Shown here: one piece after another, positions 1-10,019 of the stretch | How the letters are laid out: each line of letters opens with the position of its first letter | Numbering within the stretch: the first letter of the stretch is position 1 | NCBI RefSeq assembly: GCF_027580225.2 | Contig: NC_073343.2 | Location: 1,860,001-1,924,000 of the forward strand | Reading direction: 5' to 3' | Length of the DNA stretch: 64,000 nt | Origin: Misgurnus anguillicaudatus | Lineage: Eukaryota; Chordata; Actinopteri; Cypriniformes; Cobitidae | Notes under the pieces: generated by a model | What the model saw: only the letters and a program-made list of their open reading frames with translations | Database searches by the model: none | What the model was told of the DNA's origin: nothing | Made by a program: the position numbers and the translations under genes

Positions 1-544
1 GCCGGCGGATGGATGGCTGACTGCCTGATGGTGACCTAGTTTGGGTTCACCTCTGAGATCGGCCAACGGGAAGACGAGGTTCCTGTCGAGTCATCTGACT
101 CAGCTGGGTCTGTTTGGGTGCCTGTCTGTTTGTATGTTCTTCATAATGCCAATTTGTTCATCTCTTGTAAAGCCGTTGTTCGGAAATTTTCGGTATTCCT
201 TGTGTGCTGCTGGCAGGGATTTAGGTCTGGGATTGTTTACAACATTCCTTATATTGAATTGGCTCTTTTTGCCTGTTTTTGAGTGTTTATCCTTTGTTAT
301 GTTTGTCGTAGACCAATAGCTGTGCGTTGTTTTTTACATTTCAGTAGTAGACTTTATTTATTATTTTATTTATAGATACTATATTTAAATAGACCTGAAT
401 GAAATATATGTGTGTGCGAGGCTGAAATAGTCATAATTTCTAACTATTCTGCACCAGCTGTTGTTGTTATAAGCAAAAGTATTGTTAATATGTTCTTTAA
501 CCCCTTAACTTTAATCCCCCTTTTAAAGTGAGGGGGGAGTAAAA

Positions 545-1085
545 AGGTAATATGCACCTTTAAATTAATATAGCTCTGGCATTCTTTGGTCCAGTAGCCT
601 AATCTTGATCTCTTTTTAAAGGAATAGTCTACTCATTTTCAATATTAAAATATGTTATTACCTTAACTAAGAATTGTTGATACATCCCTCTATCATCTGT
701 GTGCGTGCACGTAAGCGCTGGAGCGCACTGCGACGCTTCGATAGCATTTAGCTTAGCCCCATTCATTCAATGGTACCTATCAGAGATAAAGTGTGTTTTG
801 GTAGTCGGCCCGACTCCCTTTTCCAAAGTGTTTTTCAAAAATCACGCAGCCCGCCTTTTTATGACAAAAAAACATATTTTTGTGAAACTTTTAGTGGTTT
901 TACCATCAAAGGCCACTAGGTGTCATTGGTTTGCTGCATACTATTGTCACAAATTAATAAATTACTGTCACAGGATTATTATTATTATTATTGCCAAAAG
1001 GTTTTAAAGTATAAAAACTATGTTCTTAGAGCTTTCCAATGATATGATTTCAAGATTTATAATAGATATTAGTGTTTTAAATACA
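545..1085. repeat. Interspersed repeat, second copy at 40683-40870
   Basis: The two flanks of this stretch (about 545-600 and 900-1085) match 40683-40870 in the same orientation. Both have a 5' block reading GCACCTTTAAATTAAT and a 3' block with AAACTA, CTTAG.GCTTT, CAATGATAT and GGATATTAGTGTT-like segments. The copy here is interrupted by the palindromic element that begins at 616. The family name is unknown to me. Confidence 0.5.
616..866. mobile_element. Chimeric fragment of two TTAA-type palindromic elements
   Basis: Positions 616-785 match the left arm of the palindromic family seen complete at 47492-48222 (start TTAAAGGAATAGTCTACTC). At the shared GAGATAAAGT the sequence switches. Positions 790-866 are instead the reverse complement of a second family whose start is at about 41646 (GGCGGAGTCCACGATG, GGGCCGACTACC). 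This looks like a recombination or gene-conversion junction between elements. Confidence 0.6.
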
Positions 1086-1311
1086 GCATTTGGTTGGCTT
1101 ACAGTTTCTGCACATACTTGATATAAGAAAGTTTTTTAACAATATATATTACACAATTCATCTTTACAGTAGTACTGTTCACCAAATTGTGTTTCAATCA
1201 ATTACTTTCTTGTTTTCATTTGCAAGATCTATCGATTTCTCCATCTCCCAATCCATCAATATGATGAGAATGAGAAAGTTCTCTGGGTTGACGTTGTGTT
1301 TTTGTCTTTAG

Positions 1312-1437
1312 GCCGATGTGGAGAAGATCAATGGAGAGGCCTACGTGGTCTTCGGTGTCATTTTGTTCTTCTGGGAATTGCTGCCCACCAGTCTGGTTGT
1401 GTTGTTCTTCAGAGTGCAGAGACCCAATCAGAACCTG
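1312..1437 (+). CDS. gpr137c: gpr137c coding exon, last membrane segment
   Basis: This 126-nt exon starts after the acceptor TTTTGTCTTTAG and ends at donor CTG|GTGAGA. It encodes 42 whole codons, [17 protein letters not shown] through QRPNQNL. It carries the hydrophobic helix [13 protein letters not shown] typical of the seventh membrane segment of the family. Both borders are phase 0. Confidence 0.85.
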
Positions 1438-4400
1438 GTGAGAGTCTAATCCTGTCTCACGTCTCTAAACCCGACCGTCAATATCACAGCTGGACATTTA
1501 CTCAATGACGACAGCCCGTGATCGGCTTTTAAAAGCCCCCCAGGAAAAGGCGTTCCCTGTCAGATAGAATTCATTTAGAGGTCTGCTTCAGTAGAATGCC
1601 TGTTTGCATAAAATAATCATGCAGTTATTTATATTTTGTATGCGTTGTTTCCACAGACGCCCAGTGGTATGATTAGCAGTCACAGCTTCAGTTCCAGGGC
1701 GTATTTCTTTGACAACCCTCGTCGCTACGATAGTGACGACGACTTGACTAGAAACGCTTCATCACGAGGAGAGAGATGCAGGTTTGTATGAATAAATTCA
1801 AATGAATAAAAAATGAACCGGTAGAAGTAATTAGGAATTTCCTGTTGCTCAATTAGTAGAGCATTGCATTAGCAGTGCATAAAGGTCATGGTCCTATAAA
1901 TAAGGTGCTTAAAAGGTTCTTCACAGCTATGCCATAGAAGAACCATTTATTTTTTATTTTTTTAAGATAAATGTTACCTTAAAGGGACACTGCACTTTTT
2001 TTTAAATTAGGCTCATTTTCCAGCTCCCCTGGAGTTGTTTTTTATCATTTGGAATCCGTTCAGTCGATCTCCGCATCTGACGGTACCACTTTAAGCATAG
2101 CTTAGCATAATCTATTCACTGAAAAAAAATTATTCATTGAATTTGATGAATTTTTTAGGGTAAGTGGTTGAAGTCAATTTATTTAAGCTACATTTAAACA
2201 AAAAAGATTAGTAAAGTAAAATAAAGCAATAAACTCCAAGAAGCAGTGGGTTACCAGTGCATTTTATAATAGCTAAGGGGCGTTGTTAGGCACGAGGCGA
2301 AGCAGAGTGCATAAAACCCCCTTAGCTGTTATAAAATGCACTGGTAACCCAACGCTTTGAGGGGTTTATTGCATTTATAAAACGGTTACTTCATATGCAT
2401 AACGTTAGCGGGATTTTATAAAATATAACACAAATAAGTTGTAATTAGTACAAATATTACTCTTCCGCCAAACAAAGTAGTTCCTCAGAATCTAGTGTGG
2501 CTACAACAGAGCACAGTTCCCAATCAACACAGACGCAGCAAAGACACAATGAAAATATGATTTAAGACTGTGGTGTTTATTTTATAAATCAACATTTATC
2601 TAATTTATACATTAACATTTTTATCGTGCAACTGTTGAAGTGATGATCAAATATGATTCTTCTTTAAATAAACATAAAATATATCAAATGAAAGAATAGA
2701 CCATCCGCTTTCAAACAAAAACAAACAAAAAACGTTTCATCCTACTTTCATTTGTTCTCTTATCACCTCTCAAATTTTTTAGCTAAAAGCGGAGATAATT
2801 CCATTTTTGTGAAGAACTTTTGTAAGAGATCAGATTCAGAGCCATGATCAAAACACGCTGTTTTCAGTGTTGAGTGAATGTGTCAGTGTTTAAGTTGGGT
2901 GAGATCGCCACCCGGTGGATAATAGCAGACGTATGAACTTGAGTTATAATCTCCTCAGTCAACGTTTTCTCTTTATCGACGAGATGACTCAACAATATTT
3001 ATTGACATTTATCTGGATATCGCTATTAATTGTGCAATTGTAGACAAATTAAAAATATGATTAAAGACTGTGGTGTTTATTTTCATAAATCAGTACGCAG
3101 CAACAGTGGCGCAGTGATACTTGTGTAATGTGGTCTGAACCGTGAGGTTACCGGTGTATTTTATCACGGCTTAGAACGCGTTTCAACCAATCAGAATGAA
3201 GAACCAGAACTGCCCGTTTTATAATAAAATATAAAACTTTTGTTTAAATGTAGCTTAAATAAATTGATTGCAACCACTTACCTTAAAAAATTGATTAAAT
3301 TAAATGAATCATTTTTTTTTCAGTGTTGAATCTGATTAGACCATTAGCATCACAGCATTACAGTTTAGGAAATAAATCATTTCGACCAGCAGATGCCCAT
3401 AGAGACCCATTCATTTCACTGGATGTTGCCAACTGCTCAAATCACTACTTTAGTTTAATTTTAAATTCATTTTGTGATTTTATGTGTATATAAACATTAG
3501 AAATTTATTTATTTATTTATTTAAATAAATTTTATTTCAAATAGTAGAATTTTTGTAGTTTTTGATGCATTTAGAAATGTCTGTTTTTACAAAATGCCAC
3601 AGAAATTTGACTGAAAGTGTGTGTGCATGCACGAGTTTTTGTGTGTGTGTGTGTGTGTGTGTGCGTGTGTGCGTGCGTGCGTGTGTGTGTGAACATTAGA
3701 GCCCACCAGTTTACATCTTTGTTTTGCATCTGTAGCTGTTTTTTGCCAAATTCTGTAAAAAATGCTCTCTGTGGCAGTCATACCTTTTGTGTGTGTGTGT
3801 GTGGGTTGGTCTACGTGGTTTACGAGGACATGAATAGTGTATACTGACATGTATACACCAACGTGTGTGCGTGCGTGCGTGCGTGTGTGTGTGATTGAAC
3901 ATGTCTTTTCTATATTGCATTTGTGCTCTAGTACCAAGCCTACTTTTCTGAGTTGAAATTTTCAGATTTATTCTAGATGCATTGATTTTATTTTGACAAA
4001 TAAAAAGAAAAAAAAGTTTTGCATTTCACATTAATTTTCAATTGGGGTCATTTTTGCCTCCAAAGGGCCTCTTTTGTAAAAAATTTTTACACATCTTTAG
4101 AACGAGCGAATCAAGCCAAGGTTTTCTTATATGAATCCTGACAGATAGTCTAGAAAAGTCACAAAATCTTATTCAACTGAGATGAAGGGAACCATGTTTT
4201 TTATCTAAAGAAAAGTGGCTTGGGGGTAAGATTGACCCAAAGGGACTTAATAGCGTTAAAACTTGACTCTTCTATATTCATCATTTAATGAATTCATCAT
4301 TACATCCTGAAAATCACCCTTGTTTAGGTGATCTAAATATGTCTTTGCTTCGGTTTTCCAGCAGTATTGCGTCATCCACGCCCCAGACGGGCCCAGGTTG

Positions 4401-4590
4401 GTACGGCTCGATCAAGAGGAACAGCAGCCTGACGGGGATCCCTCACCTGCTGAATGGACCCCAAACCTCAACCGCCCCCCTTCTCTTCGCTTACGGCAAC
4501 ATTCAGACCAATCAACACCACAATTACTATTCCACCCCCCAAAATTACTACTCGCCCACCCAGACACACTACGTCACCCCTCAGAATTAA
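1312..4590 (+). CDS. gpr137c: GPR137-family lysosomal membrane protein, C-terminal exons (partial)
   Basis: Three exons (1312-1437, 1657-1781, 4362-4590) join in frame to encode the last ~160 residues. First comes the final membrane segment ([19 protein letters not shown]) ending in FFRVQRP. Next is the family signature [18 protein letters not shown]. Last is a polar cytoplasmic tail with NHHx-like and repeated TPQN motifs, ending HYVTPQN. GPR137 proteins are multi-pass lysosomal proteins linked to Rag GTPase/mTORC1 regulation. The tail ([20 protein letters not shown], terminal VTPQN) resembles my recollection of human GPR137C better than GPR137 or GPR137B, and the neighbour ero1a supports the C paralogue. 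The 5' exons are outside or unseen. The alternative is gpr137b. Confidence 0.85.
1657..1781 (+). CDS. gpr137c: gpr137c coding exon with [10 protein letters not shown] signature
   Basis: This exon follows the acceptor TTTCCACAG and ends at AG|GTTTGT. It encodes [18 protein letters not shown], then [20 protein letters not shown], then ERC, leaving two bases (AG). The acidic [12 protein letters not shown] block is the most conserved feature of the GPR137 cytoplasmic tail. Confidence 0.9.
1843..1900 (+). repeat. tRNA-derived SINE head fragment
   Basis: The sequence GCTCAATTAGTAGAGCATTG resembles the tRNA-like pol III A-box head seen in better condition at 43656. It breaks off within ~60 bp, with no clear tail. 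Confidence 0.5.
1978..2110 (+). mobile_element. Left arm of a TTAA-type element (AAAGGGACACTGCAC family)
   Basis: It begins TTAAAGGGACACTGCAC and continues GGCTCATTTTCCAGCTCCCC and GGTACCAC..AGCATAGCTTAGC, a combination common in cyprinid intergenic DNA. It breaks off where the terminal-inverted-repeat element at 2118 begins. A probable right-arm remnant lies at about 3330-3430. Confidence 0.5.
2118..3324. mobile_element. Terminal-inverted-repeat DNA element, ~1.2 kb
   Basis: The two ends are inverted copies of about 85 bp: ACTGAAAAAAAATTATTCATTG at the left, with AAGTGGTTG and TTTAAGCTACATTTAAAC, and the reverse complement at 3238-3324. The same ends occur almost without interior at 26466-26656. 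The interior here contains a separate hairpin (2225-2375). No transposase frame was found, so this is a non-autonomous element of unknown superfamily. Confidence 0.7.
2225..2375. repeat. Inverted repeat nested in the 2118-3324 element
   Basis: The left arm carries GGGTTACCAGTGCATTTTAT and AGCTAAGGGG. The right arm at 2318-2375 is its near-perfect reverse complement (CCCCCTTAGCTGTTATAAAA and GCACTGGTAACCC). The spacer is about 35 bp. Confidence 0.7.
3642..3692 (+). repeat. (GT)n microsatellite with GC interruptions
   Basis: This is an imperfect GT/GTGC tract. Related short GT tracts follow at 3788-3804 and 3861-3893, so this part of the last gpr137c intron is a compound microsatellite region. 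Confidence 0.9.
4362..4590 (+). CDS. gpr137c: gpr137c terminal coding exon
   Basis: The acceptor is TTTTCCAG|CAG, a NAGNAG tandem, so use of the second AG would drop one serine without shifting frame. The exon encodes [20 protein letters not shown] and a tail rich in N, Q, H and Y with three TPQN repeats, ending at TAA 4588-4590. A longer open frame on the same strand (4398-4790) is an out-of-frame shadow. Confidence 0.87.
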
Positions 4591-5625
4591 TGCTGAGGAG
4601 ATGGCTCTTAGACCACAGGACACCTTTGAGCACTGCTTGTGGTTGTCTTCCCCTTTATTCAATTGACCCACCCTCTACGAGGCATTGGCCCAGCAAGCCC
4701 AGCGATCTAAGGCTTCGGCACATGGACACTCCTGCGAGTTTGGATGTGGTTTTTGCACTTATTGTGGGCCTATGTTTCATATTTGGATGAATAGGGTAAC
4801 GGGTGTTGAACGCTTTGTACATACTGTACGTACTCTTTGAGAAAGAGCCTCAAGGTTTTTGAAGACCAAGTGACAGAACGTCCTAGAATTCGTATATTCT
4901 GTATCTGTCGACGAACGGCATCACAGGTGTCGTGGTACTGGGACCCAATATGTGCACTACACATGAAATTCATGTGATTCTCTCTTTAATTTCTTTTTTT
5001 TTTTTGACATGTTATTACTTTGCCAAAGAGCCGCGTTTAAATTCAGGCTTTACCCTCCATGTTACAGTAAATATCGTAAGAGGTGAGAAATGCATTGTGA
5101 TTTTGTCCTGGACTGACGCCTATGGTGTATTTGAATGTATAGGGCACGAATAGAAAACTAATTCTACTTACACTGTCTAACGTTGAGGTACTTTCAGTGA
5201 AGATTTCATTTCAAACCGGCTACCCGTGTATATTCAGTATGCATATACTGTACTGCATATCCAGTTCACTGTATCAAACATATCATTCTCTAAAGATGCC
5301 TCGAAAGGTGCCATCATTTAATTTTCTCAGAGAAAAACGTGTTGCACAAAATCGATGTTTGTATCGTGATTTATAAGCTTTAGATTATCATTCCTTAACG
5401 ATTGTATTTCAGGAACGTGATTGGTCGGCAAATGAAGTTATATATCTGGCTTCCCTGAAAATGAATTGTTTTGTTTTTTAGCAGAAGAAAAATATTTTTG
5501 GCTATTTTATCATTTCATTTGCTAAATCAATCATTTGGCTAAAGCAATCATAAGATGGGTCCATTTCACTTTCACTGTTTTAGAGAGCTTATATTACATA
5601 CAATGTATAAGTTAATGGCTATGGT

Positions 5626-5735
5626 ATACAGCTACGGCCAAAATCTCGCGAAATCTTCGATTTAGGGGTAGGTTTGGCGGAAGGATTAGGATAAAAAACA
5701 GCACTCTTCTGGCAAAATTTTGGCCGTAGCTGTAT
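5626..5735. mobile_element. Short inverted-repeat MITE, 110 bp
   Basis: The ends ATACAGCTACGGCCAAAAT and the reverse complement match over ~19 bp. Between them is a short non-coding spacer. It lies within the likely gpr137c 3' UTR. Confidence 0.7.
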
Positions 5736-6198
5736 CCATCCCAGACTGCTCTAAAATTGGATGTTTTTATGTTTCTGTATTATTTTAACTGTATCATGCT
5801 GGGTTTTGTTTATCTGGTATGAAAAAGTGGGTGATTTTATTGAATATTTTAAATCAACCTCAAATACTTTATTCCCTAACTTGTTTTCCAGCTGTTGTGT
5901 AGCATGTGTGTAAAGATATTCAGGTAGGACTGAACAGTTGTGAGAGATCAATGCTGATTTATAGGTGAAAGGATTGCGGTCCGTTCGACATGATTCAGCG
6001 CCATTTCCTGGCATAAACGAGAGAGGTTGTGTATGAGTTTTTAAGTTATAAATGCGAGTCTGGTTTGAAAAATGTTACTGTGAAATTTATTGATTCTTGT
6101 GTCTTGCGAAAGAGCAAGTAAAGCCTTTTATTATGCTTTTTAAAAAATGTTTTGTTCGAGGCCCATGAATGTAACTTGTTTACCCGTGTTCATAATCT

Positions 6199-6204
6199 AT
6201 TAAA
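6199..6204 (+). terminator. Candidate polyadenylation signal (ATTAAA)
   Basis: ATTAAA followed within 30-45 bases by TGTTTTATTGCACTGTTT fits a cleavage and polyadenylation site for the upstream + strand gene. It is not proven. Confidence 0.3.
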
Positions 6205-6299
6205 GATGTACACAAGTGCTACCATTAAAAAATGTTTTATTGCACTGTTTAAAAAAAATATTTGTCTCATTGTCTTGTTCAGAATGTTTGGGTTTTTTT

Positions 6300-7325
6300 C
6301 ACTGTAAAACATATTTTGCACTTAAATTTTTAAGTATAATTAACTTGGATTTACAAGTAAATTCAACTTTGTTTTTTTTTTATTCTTAACTAGTAAGTTG
6401 TTGTCACGGCTCCATGTTGCACTCACGCCAGTTTAGTGAGTGCTCATTGCCATAGTACATGGTGTAGTGACTCCCGTGAATCGCGTGAGTCCAGGGTGGC
6501 GTCGTTACCAAAAGCTAGTAATTAATAGTTTATAAAGTTTGAAATATGAATATTTTTCTTATACAATTGCCTTCATTACGCACAGAAGACCTTATTAACC
6601 CATTGGAGCCGAATGGATTGTGAAGTGTGGATGCAGTTTGTTTAGGCTTTTTAGTCAGAAGTTGTTCCCTGATACCAGTTTTCTCCCATTATAAGCTTGG
6701 AAAAGCAAGAACATTTACTAAAATAACTCCAAATGTGTTTGTCTAAAAAAATGGACATATGTATCTCGGATTACTTGAGGGTAATTCATGGGGTAGTTTT
6801 GATATTTTACTGGAGTGTCCCTTTAAAGGAAAACACCACCATTTTTCAGTGTTTTGCTGTGTTCTTGCCTCAACTTGGACGAGTTAATACATGCCTATCT
6901 TTTGTCGGTGCGCGCACATTGTCTTTGTACATGGCCTCGTGAGTGTGTTGGCATTTGGCCTGGCCCCGTTCATTCCTTAGGATCCAAACAAACATTTTAT
7001 TTTAAGCCACCATATTTACTCGTGTAACTACTCATGTAACAGTCTTTAAAAGGGGAAAACTTGGAACTATTTGGTGGTTTCTAAATTCATCCCTGTTTGG
7101 ATCCTAAGGAATGAACAGGGCTAGGGTAAATGCTAGCATATTCACGACACGCTGTACAAAGATGAAGTGCACGCATTAAAAAAAGCTAGGTATGTATTAA
7201 TTTATCTAAGTTGAGGTAAGAACATAGTAAAATATTGAAAAGCGGTGGTGTTTTCCTTTAAGTTGAAATGACTTGTGAATCCAAGTTGATTATACTTAAA
7301 AAATAAATGCAAAATTTACAGTGTA
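6300..7325. mobile_element. Terminal-inverted-repeat element interrupted by a second element
   Basis: The ends are inverted copies of about 65 bp (CACTGTAAA, GCACTTAAATTTTTAAGTAT, AACTTGGATTTACAAGT). The same end family bounds 55543-56332. A TTAA-type palindromic element occupies 6823-7261 directly against the right end, so the outer element is the older of the two. Confidence 0.6.
6823..7261. mobile_element. TTAA-flanked palindromic element (AAAGGAAAACACCACC family)
   Basis: It starts TTAAAGGAAAACACCACC and ends GGTGGTGTTTTCCTTTAA, with long inverted arms. The arms carry ATGAACGGGGCCAGGCC-like and GTGCACGC-type segments meeting near 7000. A second copy is at 8849-9429. It contains no coding capacity. 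Confidence 0.8.
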
Positions 7326-7728
7326 ACTAAAGGAGTGTTGTGTATATCAATAAAAAAAAATGCACCATCAAAAGTTTGCCACACAAGTACACAATGCCTT
7401 CAATATAACCAAGCTGGCAGAAAAAAATGAAACGCCAACATTTTTGTTTTCATTAGTTTTAAAATTACAAATGTCTTTGAATATATTCATTCTAAAACTG
7501 AAAACATTCCTGTATCTTGTGTTTTTGTTTTAAAATTCCAGCGTGCATTTCTCTGGAGAACCCAAGTCTAATTGTGTTTCTGTTTCTTGGCTGAACTTCT
7601 GGCCACAATTGAATTTGTAGTGGTTAAGTCAAATTGAATCCTTGGAAACAGAATAAATTAGGGCAGAGTTCCTTGTAAATCTGAGGTCCACTTTCCAGAG
7701 AAAAATTTAGCTTTGCATTATAATTCTG

Positions 7729-7837
7729 TGCTCCTGTGTAGCTCAGTCATAGGTTTGAATCAAAGAAACACACTGATAAAATGTCTACTTTGTAATGCAC
7801 TGTAAAAGTCACAAGCATCAGCCAAATGCAAAAATAT
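7729..7837 (+). repeat. tRNA-derived SINE fragment
   Basis: GTGTAGCTCAGT is followed by GGTTTGAATC, ACTGATAAAATGTCTA and the tail-like ATCAGCCAAATGCAAAAATA. The head and tail match the SINE at 36491-36605 and 43656-43755 in order, but much of the body has been lost. Confidence 0.6.
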
Positions 7838-7957
7838 AAATTGTGAGCGGCTGAATTCAGGTTTTAAATTAAAACTTTTAAGGGGAGGTTTCTAAGAACG
7901 GTCTTATCCTATAATCCCAGAGTTGTCCTAACTAAAATCAGCTTGCACTGACATATC

Positions 7958-8381
7958 TTAAAGGAATAGTCTACTCATTTTCAATATTAAAATATGTTAT
8001 TACCTTAACTAAGAATTGTTGATACATCCCTCTATCATCTGTGTGCGTGCACGTAAGCGCTGGAGCGCGCTGCGACGCTTCGATAGCATTTAGCTTAGCC
8101 CCATTCATTCAATGGTACCATTTAGTGATAAAGTTAGAAGTGACCAAACACATCAACGTTTTTCCTATTTAAGACGAGTAGTTATAGGAGCAAGTTTGGT
8201 GGTACAAAATAAAACGTAGCGCTTTTCTAAGCGGATTTAAAAGAGGAACTATATTGTATGGCGTAATAGCACTTTTGGGAGTACTTCAACTCGGCGCAGT
8301 AACACCCTCCCTCTCCCATTATGAGAGTGAGAAGGGGAGCGGACTTTTCAGGCGAGTCGAAGTACTCCCAAAAGTGCTATT
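7958..8381. mobile_element. Truncated TTAA palindrome (AAAGGAATAGTC family)
   Basis: This is the complete left arm and centre of the family seen intact at 47492-48222: TTAAAGGAATAGTCTACTC, then GCGCTGCGACGCTTCGATAG, then the central CTCCCATTATGAGAGTG. The right arm stops after AAAGTGCTATT near 8381, with no right terminus. Confidence 0.8.
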
Positions 8382-8749
8382 GTTTTATCTCAAAATGCAT
8401 ATCAGTAATGTTTTGAGTGCTACACCCTGAATCTCAAACAAAAAAAATAGTAAGCCAATAACAATACTGAGGTTGTAAACTCCATACTCAGAATTCACAT
8501 ACTTTACTGTACCAATAAAATGTTTTCCCTCAGTGACTTTAAATAAAAAATCTGACAAATAGATGTGATACAGAGACCCAACAGACACAGACAAAAACAC
8601 CTAATAAAAAGTCAGGAATGTTTATGAAAATCAATTATGATGCACATAATAATGCACATAGTTCAGTAAATATGATGTAGAAATATTTTGCTTCTTTAAA
8701 GTACAATCAAATTGGCTAATATAGTAATTTAAATTTATAAAAAAAAAAT

Positions 8750-8852
8750 TTAAAGGGATAGTTCACCCAAAAATAAAAATTCTCTCATAATTGACTCTCA
8801 TGTTGTTACAAACCTGACAGAATTTACATTTTTGGGTGAACTATCCCTTTAA
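8750..8852. mobile_element. Miniature TTAA hairpin element (AAAGGGATAGTTCACC family), 103 bp
   Basis: The ends AAAGGGATAGTTCACCCAAA and exact inverse enclose only ~55 bp. The longer copies (37044-37463, 45438-46216) show this is an internal-deletion form. Its right TTAA is shared with the next element. Confidence 0.85.
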
Positions 8853-9429
8853 AGGAAAACACCACCATCCTTCCACATTTCACTATGTTCTTACCTCAAC
8901 CCAGACAAATCAATACATACATATCTCTATTCAATGCGTGCACTTAATCCCTGTACAGCACATTGTGAATGTGTTAGCATTTAGCCTAGCCCCATTCCTT
9001 CCTATGGCTCCAAACAGGGATGAATTTAGAAGCCACCGAACACTTCTATGTTTTCCAGTTTTATAGACTTATACACGAGTAGTTACACGAGTAAGTATGG
9101 TGGCACAAAATAAACCTTTTGTTTGGAGCCATAAGAATGAATGATGCTAGGCTAAATGCTAACATTTACATTTATTCATTTAGCTGACGCTTTTATCCAA
9201 AGCGACTTACAATTGCTATATATGTCAGAGGTCGCACGCCTCTGGAGCAACTAGGGGTTAAGTGTCTTGCTCAGGGACACAATTGTGTGTCACAGTGAAT
9301 TCGAACACATTCAATAAGCGCTGTACAAAGATTAAGTGCACGCACCAAAAAAGATAGGCATGCACCAATTCATCCAAGTTGATGTAAGAACAAAGTAAAA
9401 TTTTGAAAAACTGTGGTGTCTTCCTTTAA
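8849..9429. mobile_element. TTAA-flanked palindromic element (AAAGGAAAACACCACC family) with insert
   Basis: It starts TTAAAGGAAAACACCACCAT and ends GTGTCTTCCTTTAA, a diverged copy of the 6823-7261 element. The right arm is split by a SINE-tail-like segment at about 9164-9312. Confidence 0.75.
9164..9312 (-). repeat. SINE/LINE tail-type insert in reverse orientation
   Basis: TTTAGCTGACGCTTTTATCC and AAAGCGACTTACAAT, then GTGTCTTGCTCAGGGACAC. The reverse complement of the first part resembles the GGATAAAAGCGTC..CCAAATG tails of the tRNA SINEs in this window. It is inserted in the right arm of the 8849-9429 palindrome. Confidence 0.6.
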
Positions 9430-9955
9430 ATTATCTCAACTTTTCAAAATAAGTTCACTTAAGTTTTAGCAACTTAACTTTAAATAAGTTGAAACGAATG
9501 TGATTGCACTTTAAATTCTGTACTTTATGTACTTTAATATTTCAGTCAAATCTCTATAAAGAAATAACTTAAAAATCAGCAAAATATACAAACATTGTGA
9601 AAAATTTTGTTAATTGTGATAAATTATGATGTCAAAAATGTATAAAAATGGGATAAATGTAAACCATTTTGAACTATATATTTATGAATAAGAAAGCTTT
9701 TTGAGTTCCTTTTCACTTTGGGATGCCAAATACAATACCTTCCTATGCAAATAATACATTAAACAAACATATATTTTCATGTGTAATAGTGCAGAATAAT
9801 TTCACACAACAGTGTTGAGACTAAAGTGCTCTGTTCCTTCAGGATACAACAAATATAGGAGTTCAACTGTAAAACACGATTCTAAGGGCAATCATTTATC
9901 GATCCTGGAGGCGTCAACTGTGTCATGATTAATAAGTGTGCTTGATTTCTTTCCG
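9430..9955. other. ero1a 3' flank / 3' UTR, no gene
   Basis: This is AT-rich sequence downstream of the ero1a stop codon (gene on the minus strand). It includes TTAAGTT-rich sequence like other TIR element ends (9440-9500). I cannot place the polyadenylation site with confidence. Confidence 0.4.
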
Positions 9956-10019
9956 TCACTGTTTCAGCTTTGACAACAACGATCGAAAATTCTCAAGTTC
10001 TCTGACACTTGTGGAGATT
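9956..10019 (-). CDS. ero1a: ero1a terminal coding exon 16
   Basis: Encodes [20 protein letters not shown] then TGA (9958-9956). The acceptor is GTTGTTTCAG. ISTSVxELENFRxLL matches the human C-terminus. The last five residues diverge. Confidence 0.94.

Larger units (their letters stand above)
1..1311. other. Upstream flank / intron of gpr137c, no exon recognised
   Basis: Earlier gpr137c exons encoding the first membrane segments should lie 5' of position 1312. I could not find one here. The reading frame at 41-319 is hydrophobic but does not resemble the family and has no good splice sites. The stretch holds a degenerate repeat (about 545-1085) with a TTAA-type palindromic fragment inserted at 616, and is otherwise AT-rich intron-like DNA. 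Confidence 0.5.
4591..6230 (+). other. gpr137c: Probable gpr137c 3' UTR
   Basis: There is no coding exon in this stretch, and it is less repeat-rich than its surroundings apart from the short element at 5626-5735. A polyadenylation signal variant ATTAAA at 6199-6204 is followed by TG/T-rich sequence. If used, it gives a ~1.6 kb 3' UTR. This is inference only. Confidence 0.4.

Noticed and set aside
41..319. Hydrophobic open frame as an upstream gpr137c membrane exon
   Set aside because: The translation shows no resemblance to GPR137 membrane segments and there is no convincing acceptor and donor pair around it.
4398..4790. 130-codon frame overlapping the gpr137c last exon
   Set aside because: It is in another frame than the conserved tail and runs past the true stop codon; a shadow produced by biased codon content.
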